Below are positions 33,026-41,806 of a stretch of DNA of 64,000 bases, in pieces; position 1 is the stretch's first letter; each line of letters starts with the position of its first letter. The notes below the pieces were generated by a model. It was not told the DNA's origin. It made no database searches and saw only the letters and a program-made list of their open reading frames with translations. The DNA comes from Alphaproteobacteria bacterium (GTDB taxonomy: Bacteria; Pseudomonadota; Alphaproteobacteria; GCA-2731375), in the NCBI GenBank assembly GCA_016776605.1, contig JADHTB010000020.1, positions 1 to 64,000 on the forward strand, in the 5' to 3' direction. The translations under genes were made by a program, and so were the position numbers.

Positions 33026-34816
33026 TCAATAAACCCGCGCTTTGGGCGGGAAATACTGCACATCGTCCGTCAAGGTATAGGAATGCACGGGCCGGTAATC
33101 GATCGCTACCTTGCCGTCATCGCCAAACCAGGTCAGCGTATGCTTCATCCAGTTTTCATCATCGCGGTCGGGGTAATCCTCCCGCGCATGGCCGCCCCGG
33201 CTTTCCTTGCGGTTCGCCGCCGCGTGCATGGTCACCACCGCCTGGCGGACCAGGTTATCCAGCTCCAGGCTTTCGACCAGATCGGAATTCCAGATCAACG
33301 AGCGGTCGGAGACACCGATATCGGGCATCATCGCCCAAACATCGTCGATCAGCTTTTGCCCTTCTTCCAGCACCTCGCCGGTGCGGAAGACGGCGCAATT
33401 GTTCTGCATGGTGCGCTGCATCTTGTCGCGGATCGCCGCGGTGGAGGTGCCGCCCGAGGCATGCCGCATCTTGTCGAAGCGCGCCATCACCGCATCGTCC
33501 ATGGATTTCGGCAGATCGGGCTGCGCCGCGCCGGGCGTCACCACATCGGCCATACGCAGGCCGGCGGCGCGGCCAAACACCACCAGATCGATCAACGAGT
33601 TGGAACCGAGGCGATTGGCGCCATGCACCGAGACGCAAGCCGCCTCGCCCACCGCCATCAGGCCCGGCACAATCGAATCCGGGTCGCCATCCTTCAGGTT
33701 GACGACCTCGCCGTGATAGTTGGTCTGAATACCGCCCATGTTGTAATGCACGGTCGGCAGCACCGGGATGGCTTCCTTGGTGACGTCCACGCCGGCGAAA
33801 ATGCGCGCCGATTCCGCGATGCCCGGCAGCCTCTCCTCGATAATCGCGGGGTCGAGATGATCCAGGTGCAACAGGATGTGATCCTTGTTGGGGCCGATGC
33901 CGCGCCCCTCGCGAATTTCGATGGTCATGGAACGGCTGACCACGTCCCGGCTGGCCAGATCCTTGGCCGACGGCGCATAACGCTCCATGAAGCGTTCGCC
34001 CTCGCTGTTGACCAGGAAGCCGCCCTCGCCGCGCACGCCTTCGGTGATCAGGCAACCGGCGCCATAAATGCCGGTCGGATGGAACTGCACGAACTCCATA
34101 TCCTGTAGCGGCAAACCGGCCCGCAGCATCATGGCATTGCCATCGCCGGTGCAGGTATGGGCCGAGGTGCAGGAGAAATAGGTCCGGCCATAACCACCCG
34201 TGGCCAGCACCACCGTTTGCGCCCGGAAGCGGTGAATGGTGCCGTCTGTCAGGTTCCAGGTCATGACCCCGCGGCAGACGCCGTCTTCGTCCATCAACAG
34301 GTCCATGGCGAAATATTCGATGAAAAAGTCCGTGTCGTAGCGCAGGGACTGCTGGTACAGGGTGTGCAGGATGGCATGTCCGGTACGGTCGGCGGCGGCG
34401 CAGGTCCGCAGCGCCGTGCCTTCACCGTAATTGGTGGTCATGCCGCCAAAGGCGCGCTGGTAGATCTTGCCTTCCTCGGTGCGCGAGAAGGGCAGCCCCA
34501 TATGCTCTAGCTCCAGCACCGCGCGGGGCGCCTCGCGGCACATATATTCGATGGCGTCCTGATCGCCCAGCCAGTCCGCACCCTTGACAGTGTCGTACAT
34601 ATGCCAGCGCCAATCGTCCGCGCCCATATTGCCCAGGGATGCGGCAATGCCGCCCTGGGCCGCGACCGTATGGCTTCGGGTCGGGAAAACCTTTGATATA
34701 CAGGCGGTCTTCAGGCCGGCCTGGGCCGCCCCCATGGTCGCCCGCAGGCCCGAGCCGCCAGCACCAACCACCACCACATCATAGACGTGGTCCACAATCT
34801 CATAGGCCTGCGACAT
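33026..34816 (-). CDS. sdhA: succinate dehydrogenase flavoprotein subunit
   Basis: A 596-residue flavoprotein. The FAD-binding Rossmann motif is [19 protein letters not shown]. The histidine that binds FAD covalently is in [12 protein letters not shown]. Catalytic segments include HPTGIYGAG and, further on, the active-site Arg in GREAPR-like/[11 protein letters not shown] regions. It oxidises succinate to fumarate in the TCA cycle and passes electrons to SdhB. It begins 3 bp after the sdhD stop and ends 10 bp before sdhB, so the operon is tightly packed. Length matches the usual alphaproteobacterial enzyme. Confidence 0.97.
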   Translation of the reverse strand: MSQAYEIVDHVYDVVVVGAGGSGLRATMGAAQAGLKTACISKVFPTRSHTVAAQGGIAASLGNMGADDWRWHMYDTVKGADWLGDQDAIEYMCREAPRAVLELEHMGLPFSRTEEGKIYQRAFGGMTTNYGEGTALRTCAAADRTGHAILHTLYQQSLRYDTDFFIEYFAMDLLMDEDGVCRGVMTWNLTDGTIHRFRAQTVVLATGGYGRTYFSCTSAHTCTGDGNAMMLRAGLPLQDMEFVQFHPTGIYGAGCLITEGVRGEGGFLVNSEGERFMERYAPSAKDLASRDVVSRSMTIEIREGRGIGPNKDHILLHLDHLDPAIIEERLPGIAESARIFAGVDVTKEAIPVLPTVHYNMGGIQTNYHGEVVNLKDGDPDSIVPGLMAVGEAACVSVHGANRLGSNSLIDLVVFGRAAGLRMADVVTPGAAQPDLPKSMDDAVMARFDKMRHASGGTSTAAIRDKMQRTMQNNCAVFRTGEVLEEGQKLIDDVWAMMPDIGVSDRSLIWNSDLVESLELDNLVRQAVVTMHAAANRKESRGGHAREDYPDRDDENWMKHTLTWFGDDGKVAIDYRPVHSYTLTDDVQYFPPKARVY

Positions 34817-34819
34817 ACG

Positions 34820-35209
34820 TCAGCCCCCTAACAGCATTTTCAGCACCGCCAGCGTCGCTGTCAGGGCCAGGAATATGGAAATCAGATTATTCAGGATCAG
34901 GCAGGTGATTTTGCGCCATTCGCCATGCACATAATCCTCGATCACCACCTGCAGGCCCAGCTTCATATGCCAGAAACCCGCAAGCAGGAAACTCAGCATC
35001 AGCACGGCACTCAAGGGCGACCGCATCCAGGCCAGCACAGTCGGAAAATCAGCCGTCGCCAGGGACGCAACGGAAAACGCAAACCAGATAGTCAGCGGCA
35101 CCAAGGCAAGGGCGGTCAGCCGTTGCAGCCAAAAATGATGGGTGCCGTTCTTGGCGGAGCCGAGCCCGCGCACCTTCGCCAAAGGCGTTCTTAAGCTACC
35201 CTCGGTCAT
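34820..35209 (-). CDS. sdhD: succinate dehydrogenase membrane anchor subunit
   Basis: A 129-residue membrane anchor with three transmembrane helices (about 29-52, 60-82, 100-125). The conserved GSAKNGTHHFWLQRLTALAL start and the HMKLGLQVVIEDYVHGEWRK segment contain the His that helps ligate heme b and the Asp-Tyr pair near the quinone site. With SdhC it binds ubiquinone and anchors SdhAB. It lies 3 bp after sdhC and 3 bp before sdhA. Confidence 0.93.
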   Translation of the reverse strand: MTEGSLRTPLAKVRGLGSAKNGTHHFWLQRLTALALVPLTIWFAFSVASLATADFPTVLAWMRSPLSAVLMLSFLLAGFWHMKLGLQVVIEDYVHGEWRKITCLILNNLISIFLALTATLAVLKMLLGG

Positions 35210-35212
35210 TCT

Positions 35213-35599
35213 CTAAAGCCTCCCATAGCCAATTAGGAAGGTGCCCAAGGTCAACACCACGGAAACCACCAAAACCAGCCAGCCGGATTTCTGCATGGCC
35301 CCAATTTCAAAACCATAGCCGGCATCCCACACCAAATGACGGATGCCGTTGCACAGATGAAAATACAGCGACAAGGTGAAGCCGAACAGCAGGACGCGGC
35401 CGATTTCCGAGCCCATGACGGCGTGCACATAATTGAAATAGTCCTCGCCACCCGCCGCTGCTACCAGCCACCAGGTCAGCAGCAACAACCCCAGGCATAA
35501 ACCCACGCCGGTCATGCGATGCAGGATCGACAGCGCCATGGTGATCTGCCAGCGGTAGACTTGCAGATGCGGTGAAAGCGGGCGGTTTCCAGCTGCCAT
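35213..35599 (-). CDS. sdhC: succinate dehydrogenase cytochrome b556 subunit
   Basis: A 128-residue cytochrome subunit with three transmembrane helices. The signature RPLSPHLQVYRWQITMALSI and the HRMTG segment (quinone-site Ser/Arg neighbourhood) are followed by LYFHLCNGIRHLVWDAGYGF, where the first His is the heme b ligand. It is the first gene of sdhCDAB. An AAGGGA ribosome site precedes ATG 35599, and five 14-bp tandem repeats begin 21 bp upstream of the start codon. Confidence 0.95.
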   Translation of the reverse strand: MAAGNRPLSPHLQVYRWQITMALSILHRMTGVGLCLGLLLLTWWLVAAAGGEDYFNYVHAVMGSEIGRVLLFGFTLSLYFHLCNGIRHLVWDAGYGFEIGAMQKSGWLVLVVSVVLTLGTFLIGYGRL

Positions 35600-35620
35600 C
35601 AGTGCGTTCCCTTATGGTCT

Positions 35621-35690
35621 CGGCCCAGTAATTTCGGTCCAGTAATTCCGGTCCAGTGGTTCCGGTCCAGCCGTTCCGGCCCAGTGGTTC
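35621..35690. repeat. five tandem 14-bp repeats in the sdhC leader
   Basis: Five contiguous 14-bp units, consensus CGGTCCAGTGGTTC on the plus strand (minus-strand reading GAACCACTGGACCG). Differences cluster at the same few positions: C/T at position 4 and AA/GG/CC at positions 9-11. There are no spacers, so this is not a CRISPR. They lie between the sdh promoter region and the ribosome site. Confidence 0.9.
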
Positions 35691-35852
35691 TGATCTCGCG
35701 AATTGGCGCTATACTAGCCAACCTCCCGCCGCTGTCAAAGGTTGCCGCCATAAAAATGCAGGGCGTTTGCGGGAAATTGCGGGAATTTGTTGTTTGGCGG
35801 CGGCGGCGGTTCATGTTTGAGTGGCGATAGCACGAAATCAGGGAAAATTACG

Positions 35853-37205
35853 ATGAATCTAGCGAAAATGTTGGCGGCCCGGGGCGCGGCAGGCGACCCG
35901 GTCCGGGTGGGCCTGATCGGGGCGGGCAAGTTCGGCTCCATGTTCCTGGCCCAGGCGCGCCTGACCGCCGGTATGCATCTATTGGGTATCGCCGATTTAA
36001 ACGTCGAACAGGCCGCCAAAAACTGCCGCCAGGTGGGCTGGCCGGACGAACAGATCGCCGCCGGCTCCCTGGATGATGCCATGCAAAGCGGGGCCACCCA
36101 TATTGGCGATGACGCCATGGCCCTGATCGCCCACCCTGGCCTGGAGGTTTTGATCGATGCCACCGGCGAGCCGCGCATCGGCATCCGCCACTGCCTGGCC
36201 GCCATCGATAATGGCAAACATATCATCATGGTGAATGTCGAGGCCGATGTGGTCGCCGGCCCCCTGCTGGCGCGCCGGGCGCAACAAGCAGGCGTGGTCT
36301 ATAGCCTGGCCTGGGGCGATCAGCCGGCCCTGATCGCGGAACATGTGGATTGGGCCCGGACCTGCGGTTTTAAGGTGGTCTGCGCCGGCAAGGGCACCCG
36401 CTATCTGCCCGGCTATCACGGCCTGACGCCCGACACGGTACCGGACGTTTTGGCCGAATACCTGGAGGTTGATCCCACTGCCATCAACATCAAAATGTTC
36501 AATTCTTTTCTTGATGGCACCAAGTCCGGCATCGAGATGACGGCGGTCTGCAACGCCACCGGCCTGACGCCCCAGGACGGGGGCCTGGCCTTTCCCCCCG
36601 CCACGCGCTTTGAACTGGCGGACGTTTGCAAACCCACCGCCAATGGCGGCAGCCTCAGCCGCGACGGCACCACCGAGGTGGTCTCGTCCCTGTACCGCGA
36701 CGGCAGCGACGTGCCCAACCATCTAGCCATGGGCACCTATGTGGTGATCGAGGGCGAGACCGACTATGCCCGCCAGTGTTTCCGCGAATATCACATGCTG
36801 GCGGACAGCAGCGGCCAATTTGCCGCCCTGTACCGCCCCATTCACATGATCGGCCTGGAACTGGGCGTCTCGGTTGCCTCGGTCGCCTTGCGGGGAGAGC
36901 CCACGGGGGCGCCCACCGCCTTCCGCTCGGACGTGGTAGCGGTGGCCAAACGGGCCTTGAAAAAGGGCGAAATGCTGGATGGCGAAGGCGGTTACATGGT
37001 CTGGGGCAAACAGGTTCCCGCACCAGCGTCCCTGGCAATGGGTGGCCTGCCCCTGGGTCTGGCGGGGGGTATCCCACTGACCCGCGACATAGCAGAGGGC
37101 GCCTTATTGACCTGGGACGACGCGGCCATCGATGCCGCCGATCCCGCCGTCATCATCCGCCGCGAAATGGAAGCCGCATTCGGCCGCGCCAACGCCGCCG
37201 AATAG
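35853..37205 (+). CDS. NAD(P)-dependent oxidoreductase, homoserine-dehydrogenase-like with C-terminal SAF domain
   Basis: A 450-residue protein. The N-terminal Rossmann motif is VRVGLIGAGKFGSMFLAQA, then IADLNVEQA. VLIDATGEPRIGIRHCLAAI and KHIIMVNVEADVVAG resemble homoserine dehydrogenase/Gfo-like folds. The C-terminal part (about 375-440), DVVAVAKRALKKGEMLDGEG, then VPLTRDIAEGALLTWDDAAI-like sequence, is an SAF domain, as in the DRL oxidoreductases that act on sugar-acid-like substrates. Its substrate is unknown. It is followed after 32 bp by an unknown gene. Start 35853 (MNLAKML) is favoured, with AGGGA upstream. Confidence 0.8.
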   Translation: MNLAKMLAARGAAGDPVRVGLIGAGKFGSMFLAQARLTAGMHLLGIADLNVEQAAKNCRQVGWPDEQIAAGSLDDAMQSGATHIGDDAMALIAHPGLEVLIDATGEPRIGIRHCLAAIDNGKHIIMVNVEADVVAGPLLARRAQQAGVVYSLAWGDQPALIAEHVDWARTCGFKVVCAGKGTRYLPGYHGLTPDTVPDVLAEYLEVDPTAINIKMFNSFLDGTKSGIEMTAVCNATGLTPQDGGLAFPPATRFELADVCKPTANGGSLSRDGTTEVVSSLYRDGSDVPNHLAMGTYVVIEGETDYARQCFREYHMLADSSGQFAALYRPIHMIGLELGVSVASVALRGEPTGAPTAFRSDVVAVAKRALKKGEMLDGEGGYMVWGKQVPAPASLAMGGLPLGLAGGIPLTRDIAEGALLTWDDAAIDAADPAVIIRREMEAAFGRANAAE

Positions 37206-37237
37206 AGGCATTTTATAAAAAGAAAAGGAGTACCTAA

Positions 37238-37906
37238 ATGGCAGGCGCAATGATGGCGGCATGGCTGGATATAACGCCGGAGGTGGAGGCCGAGTTTGCC
37301 GATTGGTATTTCCGCGAACACGTGCCGGAGCGGGTGACCTTGCCGGGCTTCCTGTCGGGTCGGCGCTACACCGCGCCCAGTGCGGGGCCGAACAAGTATC
37401 TGGCCCTTTACGAGGCCACCGCGACCGAAGTGTTCGCCAGCGAGGCCTATCGCGCCCGTCTCGAGGCACCGACCCCATGGACCAGCAAGATCATGCCGCA
37501 CTTCCGCAATTTCGCGCGCTCGGTTTTCGACGTTCGGTTGGAACTGGGCAACCAATATGGCGGCGCCATCACCACCATCCGATATGGCGGCGGCGGCGAT
37601 CTGGTTGGCTGGCTCGAGGGCGAGGCCCTACCGGCCCTGGCCGAACGCTCCGGCATCTGCCGGGTTCGTTTGTTGGAGGCCGATGAAGCGCAAAGCAAGC
37701 CGCAGACCAAAGAGGCGCGCATGCGCGACGGCGCCGGTGGCAATGCCTGGGCGCCCTGGACGGTCTGCGTCGAGAGTATCGGCATGGCCTGGCTGCGCCC
37801 GGCGGTCGACGAACTACTGCCCGAGCGCGCCCTGGCCCAGCGTGGCGCCACGGACATTGCGACAGGCTATTACGACTTCGTCTTCGGCATGGAAAACCGC
37901 GCCTGA
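37238..37906 (+). CDS. conserved protein of unknown function, possible dimeric alpha/beta-barrel fold
   Basis: A 222-residue soluble protein. The N-terminal half (AWLDITPEVEAEFADWYFRE, HVPERVTLPGFLSGRRY, YLALYEATATEVF) resembles DUF4286/EthD-like dimeric alpha/beta barrels. These read as DWY..EH..ER...PGF, a pattern found in small mono-oxygenase-like or stress proteins. The C-terminal half repeats the theme weakly (CRVRLLEADEAQ). No catalytic motif is certain. It follows the SAF-domain oxidoreductase by 32 bp with AAAAGGAG before ATG, so it is probably in that operon. It ends 4 bp before the convergent acyl-CoA dehydrogenase. Confidence 0.75.
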   Translation: MAGAMMAAWLDITPEVEAEFADWYFREHVPERVTLPGFLSGRRYTAPSAGPNKYLALYEATATEVFASEAYRARLEAPTPWTSKIMPHFRNFARSVFDVRLELGNQYGGAITTIRYGGGGDLVGWLEGEALPALAERSGICRVRLLEADEAQSKPQTKEARMRDGAGGNAWAPWTVCVESIGMAWLRPAVDELLPERALAQRGATDIATGYYDFVFGMENRA

Positions 37907-37910
37907 TCCC

Positions 37911-39146
37911 TTACAGTTCCCGGTCGCCGCCCAGCAGACGGTGGACGATGGTGCGGCGCAGGATTTCGTTGGTGCCGTCGGCCACATTCACCACGCGGAC
38001 CGTGTTATAGGCCTCGGCCAGGCCGACCTCGTTGGTGAAGCCCATGGCGCCGTGGGTCTGGATGGCCCGGTCGATGGCGCGGGCGCCGACCTCGACCGCA
38101 TAGGCCTTGGCCATGGACAGTTCCTTGATCGCCGGCTGCCCCTGATCCAGCAGCATGGCCGCGTTCAGACCCATCAGATGGGCGCCGTGCAATTCCATTG
38201 CCGATTCCGCCAGGGGAAAGGTAACCCCCTGATATTCCGAAATCGGCTTGCCAAAGGCCTGCCGCGTGGTGGCATAATCCAGCGCCAGTTCCAGGGACCA
38301 GCGCGCCAGCCCCAGGGCCCGGGCCGAGTTATAGATCCGCCCCATGGAGACGCCGAACACCGCGTTCTTGAAACCGTCGTGCAATTCGCCCACCAATTGG
38401 GACGGCTCCACCCGAATATCCTCGAACACCAGTTGCGCCTCGTTGCCGCCGACCGAGCCATGCATGCGGATAATACTTTCCACCTCGAAGCCCGGCGCAT
38501 CGGTGGGCACAAGAAAGGCCGAAATGCCGCCCTTGCGCGCCGCCGCCCGCTCCGGGTCGGTCTGGGCAAAGATGATGCAGTAATCGGCGATGGGGGAATT
38601 GGTGGTCCAAATCTTGCGCCCGTTGATGCGCCAGCCGTTGCCATCGGGCGTCGCCCGGGTGGTCAACGCGGCAGCGTCCGATCCGGCACCGGGTTCCGAG
38701 AGACCAAAGCACATGGAAGTGCGCCCCTCTATCATGCCGTTCAGCATTTCCTCCCGCGCCTCGGGCGTGACCCGCTCCAACAGGCGGGAGGGGCCCAGGG
38801 CCCAATGGCTGATGGCATAAACCGCCAGCCAGTTGTGCGGGCCGCACAGGCGGAAGGTATGTTCCCAGGCCACATAATAGGCCAGCATGCCGAGGCCGCT
38901 GCCGCCCAGTTCCTCGGGCACGCACATGTTGTAATAGCCCGCCTTGGACGCGGCCATGCGGACATCGCGGATCAGTTCGATGACGTCTTCCACGTAACGG
39001 CCGTTTTCGTCATAGGTATTGCGGCCGTTGGACAGCAGATCGTGATGTTTTTCGTGCCGGGCAATAACCTCGGCCTTCAGGAAGTCACCAAGTCCGTCAC
39101 ACAGGGCGCGGATTTCGTCGGGAATTTCAAACGCGATACTGCTCAT
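37911..39146 (-). CDS. acyl-CoA dehydrogenase
   Basis: A 411-residue FAD flavoenzyme of the ACAD family. Family segments are CVPEELGGSGLGMLA, MCFGLSEPGAGSDAA, NGRKIWTTNSPIADYCIIFA, and near the end IQTHGAMGFTNEVGLAEAYN and VADGTNEILRR. In most ACADs the last segment is xEGTNEI with the catalytic Glu; here Asp stands at that place, as in the ACAD10/11-like group. It introduces a trans-2 double bond into an acyl-CoA. The chain length is unknown. Start 39146 (MSSIAFEIP) is preferred because the upstream extension is low-complexity. Confidence 0.92.
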   Translation of the reverse strand: MSSIAFEIPDEIRALCDGLGDFLKAEVIARHEKHHDLLSNGRNTYDENGRYVEDVIELIRDVRMAASKAGYYNMCVPEELGGSGLGMLAYYVAWEHTFRLCGPHNWLAVYAISHWALGPSRLLERVTPEAREEMLNGMIEGRTSMCFGLSEPGAGSDAAALTTRATPDGNGWRINGRKIWTTNSPIADYCIIFAQTDPERAAARKGGISAFLVPTDAPGFEVESIIRMHGSVGGNEAQLVFEDIRVEPSQLVGELHDGFKNAVFGVSMGRIYNSARALGLARWSLELALDYATTRQAFGKPISEYQGVTFPLAESAMELHGAHLMGLNAAMLLDQGQPAIKELSMAKAYAVEVGARAIDRAIQTHGAMGFTNEVGLAEAYNTVRVVNVADGTNEILRRTIVHRLLGGDREL

Positions 39147-39274
39147 GGTCAAGTTGCCTTTCGCGGGGCCCCATCGTGAAAGCTGTCGTGGAAGACGTGG
39201 TGGAAGCCGTCTGGCCCCATTGTGCGGCCCAGGCCGGCCCCGGTAAAGAGCCGATTGCACCTATAGGCGGCGAA

Positions 39275-40543
39275 TTATAGCTGCCAGTAGTGCCGGTCGG
39301 CGGGGCGGTCTTTTTCGCGCCAGATGCCCTTGATGTCAGCGATCAGGCCGCCTTCGCGCACCAGGCGGGCCAGATCGGCGGCTTTCAGGGAGAGATATTC
39401 GTCATGGCGCACGGCGCCAACCACGGCATCGAAGCTGCCCTGACCCGCCAGCGAGGGATGCAGGGGGAAGCCGTACAGCCGTTCGGCCTCTGCACCATCG
39501 GCCACCGAGTCATGCACCACGACCGTATGGCCCCGGCTCTGCAGCCCGGCGATGACATCCACCACCTTGGTGTTGCGCAAATCAGGCACGTTTTCTTTGA
39601 AGGTCAGGCCCAGCATCAAGACCTGGCCCGGCCCGCTCATATGCTCGTCAATACAACCGGCGATAAATTCGCCCATGGCATCGTTCAGCCGCCGGCCCGC
39701 CAGGATGATCTGGGGATCATGGCCCAGTTGCTGCGCCTGATAGGCCAGATAGAAGGGATCGACGCCAATGCAATGGCCGCCAACCAGACCCGGCGTAAAG
39801 GGCAGAAAATTCCATTTCGTGCCCGCCGCCTCCAACACGTCATGGGCGGAGAGAGACAATTTCTGGCAGATCGCCGCGACCTCGTTGACGAAGGCTATAT
39901 TGATGTCGCGCTGGGCATTCTCGATCACCTTGGCGGCTTCCGCCGTCTTGATATTTTGCGCCCGATAGACCCCGCCGGAGGTGAGCTGTCCATACAGATC
40001 CGCCAGCCGGTCCAGCACCGCCGGCGTCTGGGCGGCAACCACCTTGGTGATCTTGTCGACGGTATGCTCCCGGTCGCCGGGATTGATCCGTTCCGGAGAA
40101 TAGCCAAGGAAAAAATCGCGGCCGCAAATCAGACCCGAGGCCGCGGCCAGCGCGGGGCCGCAAATATCTTCCGTTACACCGGGATAGACCGTGCTTTCAA
40201 AGACCACGATGTCACCCACCGCCAGCATTTTACCGATGCTGGCGCAGGCCTCCTTCACGATGCGCAGGTCGGGTTGGTTCTGCGCATCCACCGGCGTTGG
40301 CACGGTCACGATATAGACCTCGGCCGCCGCGATGGCCTCCCGCTCGCCGGTCACCGTCAGGGCGCTGTCGGACAGGACGGCCGCGGTGATTTCGCCGGTC
40401 CGATCATGTCCGCCCCGCAATTCCGCGATCCGGGACGGATCGACGTCATAGCCGATGGTCGGAAAATGCCGGGCCAGGGCAACCGCAAGCGGTAGCCCGA
40501 CATAGCCCAGGCCGACGACCGCGATGGGTAAAGAAGACGTCAT
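39275..40543 (-). CDS. nucleotide-sugar dehydrogenase (UDP-GlcNAc/GalNAc 6-dehydrogenase, TviB/WbpA-like)
   Basis: A 422-residue UDP-glucose/GDP-mannose dehydrogenase-family enzyme. The N-terminal NAD motif is VVGLGYVGLPLAVALA. The catalytic cysteine is in GGHCIGVDPFYLAYQAQQLG, and VPTPVDAQNQPDL and ESTVYPGVTED are also diagnostic. Length and GVDPFYL match the TviB/WbpA branch, which oxidises C6 of UDP-N-acetylhexosamines to uronic acids. It is divergent from a WecA-like transferase (240-bp gap), so all three sugar genes probably serve one surface polysaccharide. Confidence 0.9.
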   Translation of the reverse strand: MTSSLPIAVVGLGYVGLPLAVALARHFPTIGYDVDPSRIAELRGGHDRTGEITAAVLSDSALTVTGEREAIAAAEVYIVTVPTPVDAQNQPDLRIVKEACASIGKMLAVGDIVVFESTVYPGVTEDICGPALAAASGLICGRDFFLGYSPERINPGDREHTVDKITKVVAAQTPAVLDRLADLYGQLTSGGVYRAQNIKTAEAAKVIENAQRDINIAFVNEVAAICQKLSLSAHDVLEAAGTKWNFLPFTPGLVGGHCIGVDPFYLAYQAQQLGHDPQIILAGRRLNDAMGEFIAGCIDEHMSGPGQVLMLGLTFKENVPDLRNTKVVDVIAGLQSRGHTVVVHDSVADGAEAERLYGFPLHPSLAGQGSFDAVVGAVRHDEYLSLKAADLARLVREGGLIADIKGIWREKDRPADRHYWQL

Positions 40544-40784
40544 GCCGGGCTTCAGTATTCGGTTTCGCTGTACGGAATTAAGCTAATCATTGCGCCTGAA
40601 CCATTCAAAACATCCCTCCGGCCTGAGACCGGAGGCGGCCAGGACTTGCGGCGGGGAGTAGCATTATCACCACAATCTGACAAGGACCGCAATCAGACCA
40701 GCCGCCACCGCTATTTGCCGCCGGGACAGCCCGGCCCGCTGTCCGGGGATGGCGAAGCAGGCCGGAAGAGGGTTATAAGCAGCG

Positions 40785-41804
40785 ATGTCTTGGAGCCTCC
40801 CTATCGCCATGGCCGCCGCCGCCTGTATCGTGACCGTTTTGGCCACGGCGGGGCTGGTGCGTCTGTTACGGGCCCGCGCGATCCTGGATCATCCCAACGA
40901 ACGTTCCAGCCACGACAGGGCGGTACCCCGCGGTGGCGGCATCGCCGTGATGGCGGTCATCGTCGTGGCTTGGTGTCTGCTGGCCTGGCGGGGCGCCATG
41001 GCGACGGGTGATTCGCACAATCTGCTGATCATTGCCCTGCTGGCAACCGCGCTGGCCGGCTATTCCTTTCTGGACGACCTGCGCGGCCTGCCGGCCCTGC
41101 AAAGGCTGCTTTTGCAAACCCTGGCCGTTGCCCTGGGCTGCCTCGCCCTACCGGACGGCCCGGTGTTTCAGGGCCTGCTACCCCCTATAGCAGACCGTCT
41201 GGCAGCCGGATTTATCTGGCTGTGGTTCGTGAATTTGTTCAATTTCATGGACGGCATCGACGGCATCACGGTGGTGGAGACCGGCAGTATCGGCCTCGGC
41301 ATTTTTCTGCTGACCCAGGCCAGCGGCATCGCGGTCCACCTGGCCCCGCCCGCCGCCGTGCTGGCCGGCGCGGCAGTGGGCTTCGGCTTTTGGAACTGGC
41401 GGCCGGCGAAGATATTCCTGGGCGATGTGGGCAGCGTCGGCCTGGGCTTTCTATTAGGCTGGCTGCTGCTATCCCTGGCGGTGGCGGGACAGTGGATTCC
41501 GGCGCTGTTATTGGCGCTGTATTACCTGTGCGATGCGACCTGGACCCTGTTGCGGCGGGTGCTGCGGGGAGAGCCTTTCTGGCGAGCCCACCGGTCCCAT
41601 TTTTATCAATACGCCGCCCGCCGCAGCGGCGATCATGGCCGTGTCGCGCTGCTGGTCCTGGCCTGCAATGGCGCCCTTGTGGCAACCGCGCTGTGGGCCG
41701 CCCTGGGCGGCAACCGATGGTTTGCGCTTGCCCTGGGCAGTGTGGCAGTGGCGCTTTTGTTATACTATTTCGCCAGAATGAAAATTACAGACGGGGCAGA
41801 CTGA
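40785..41804 (+). CDS. undecaprenyl-phosphate glycosylphosphotransferase, MraY/WecA family
   Basis: A 339-residue polytopic membrane transferase. The cytoplasmic catalytic loops show DHPNERSSHDRAVPRGGG, FLDDLRGLPALQ (DDxxGL) and NLFNFMDGIDGI. KIFLGDVGSVGLGF and a late RxHRSHFYQYA complete the WecA-type pattern. It transfers a sugar-1-phosphate (GlcNAc-like) to undecaprenyl phosphate at the inner leaflet and starts a polysaccharide chain. It ends 2 bp before the dehydratase gene. Start 40785 (MSWSLPIAMAAA) fits the first transmembrane helix. Confidence 0.9.
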   Translation: MSWSLPIAMAAAACIVTVLATAGLVRLLRARAILDHPNERSSHDRAVPRGGGIAVMAVIVVAWCLLAWRGAMATGDSHNLLIIALLATALAGYSFLDDLRGLPALQRLLLQTLAVALGCLALPDGPVFQGLLPPIADRLAAGFIWLWFVNLFNFMDGIDGITVVETGSIGLGIFLLTQASGIAVHLAPPAAVLAGAAVGFGFWNWRPAKIFLGDVGSVGLGFLLGWLLLSLAVAGQWIPALLLALYYLCDATWTLLRRVLRGEPFWRAHRSHFYQYAARRSGDHGRVALLVLACNGALVATALWAALGGNRWFALALGSVAVALLLYYFARMKITDGAD

Positions 41805-41806
41805 GC

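Noticed and set aside
35621-35690. CRISPR array
   Set aside because: The units are 14 bp and directly adjacent with no spacers; no cas genes are present.
37380-39179. 599-codon open frame on the plus strand
   Set aside because: It crosses the unknown gene in another frame and runs antisense to the acyl-CoA dehydrogenase; no protein family is visible.
41222-41806. N-terminal extension of the dehydratase gene
   Set aside because: It overlaps the WecA-like gene in a different frame; the GTG at 41807 starts the recognisable membrane domain.
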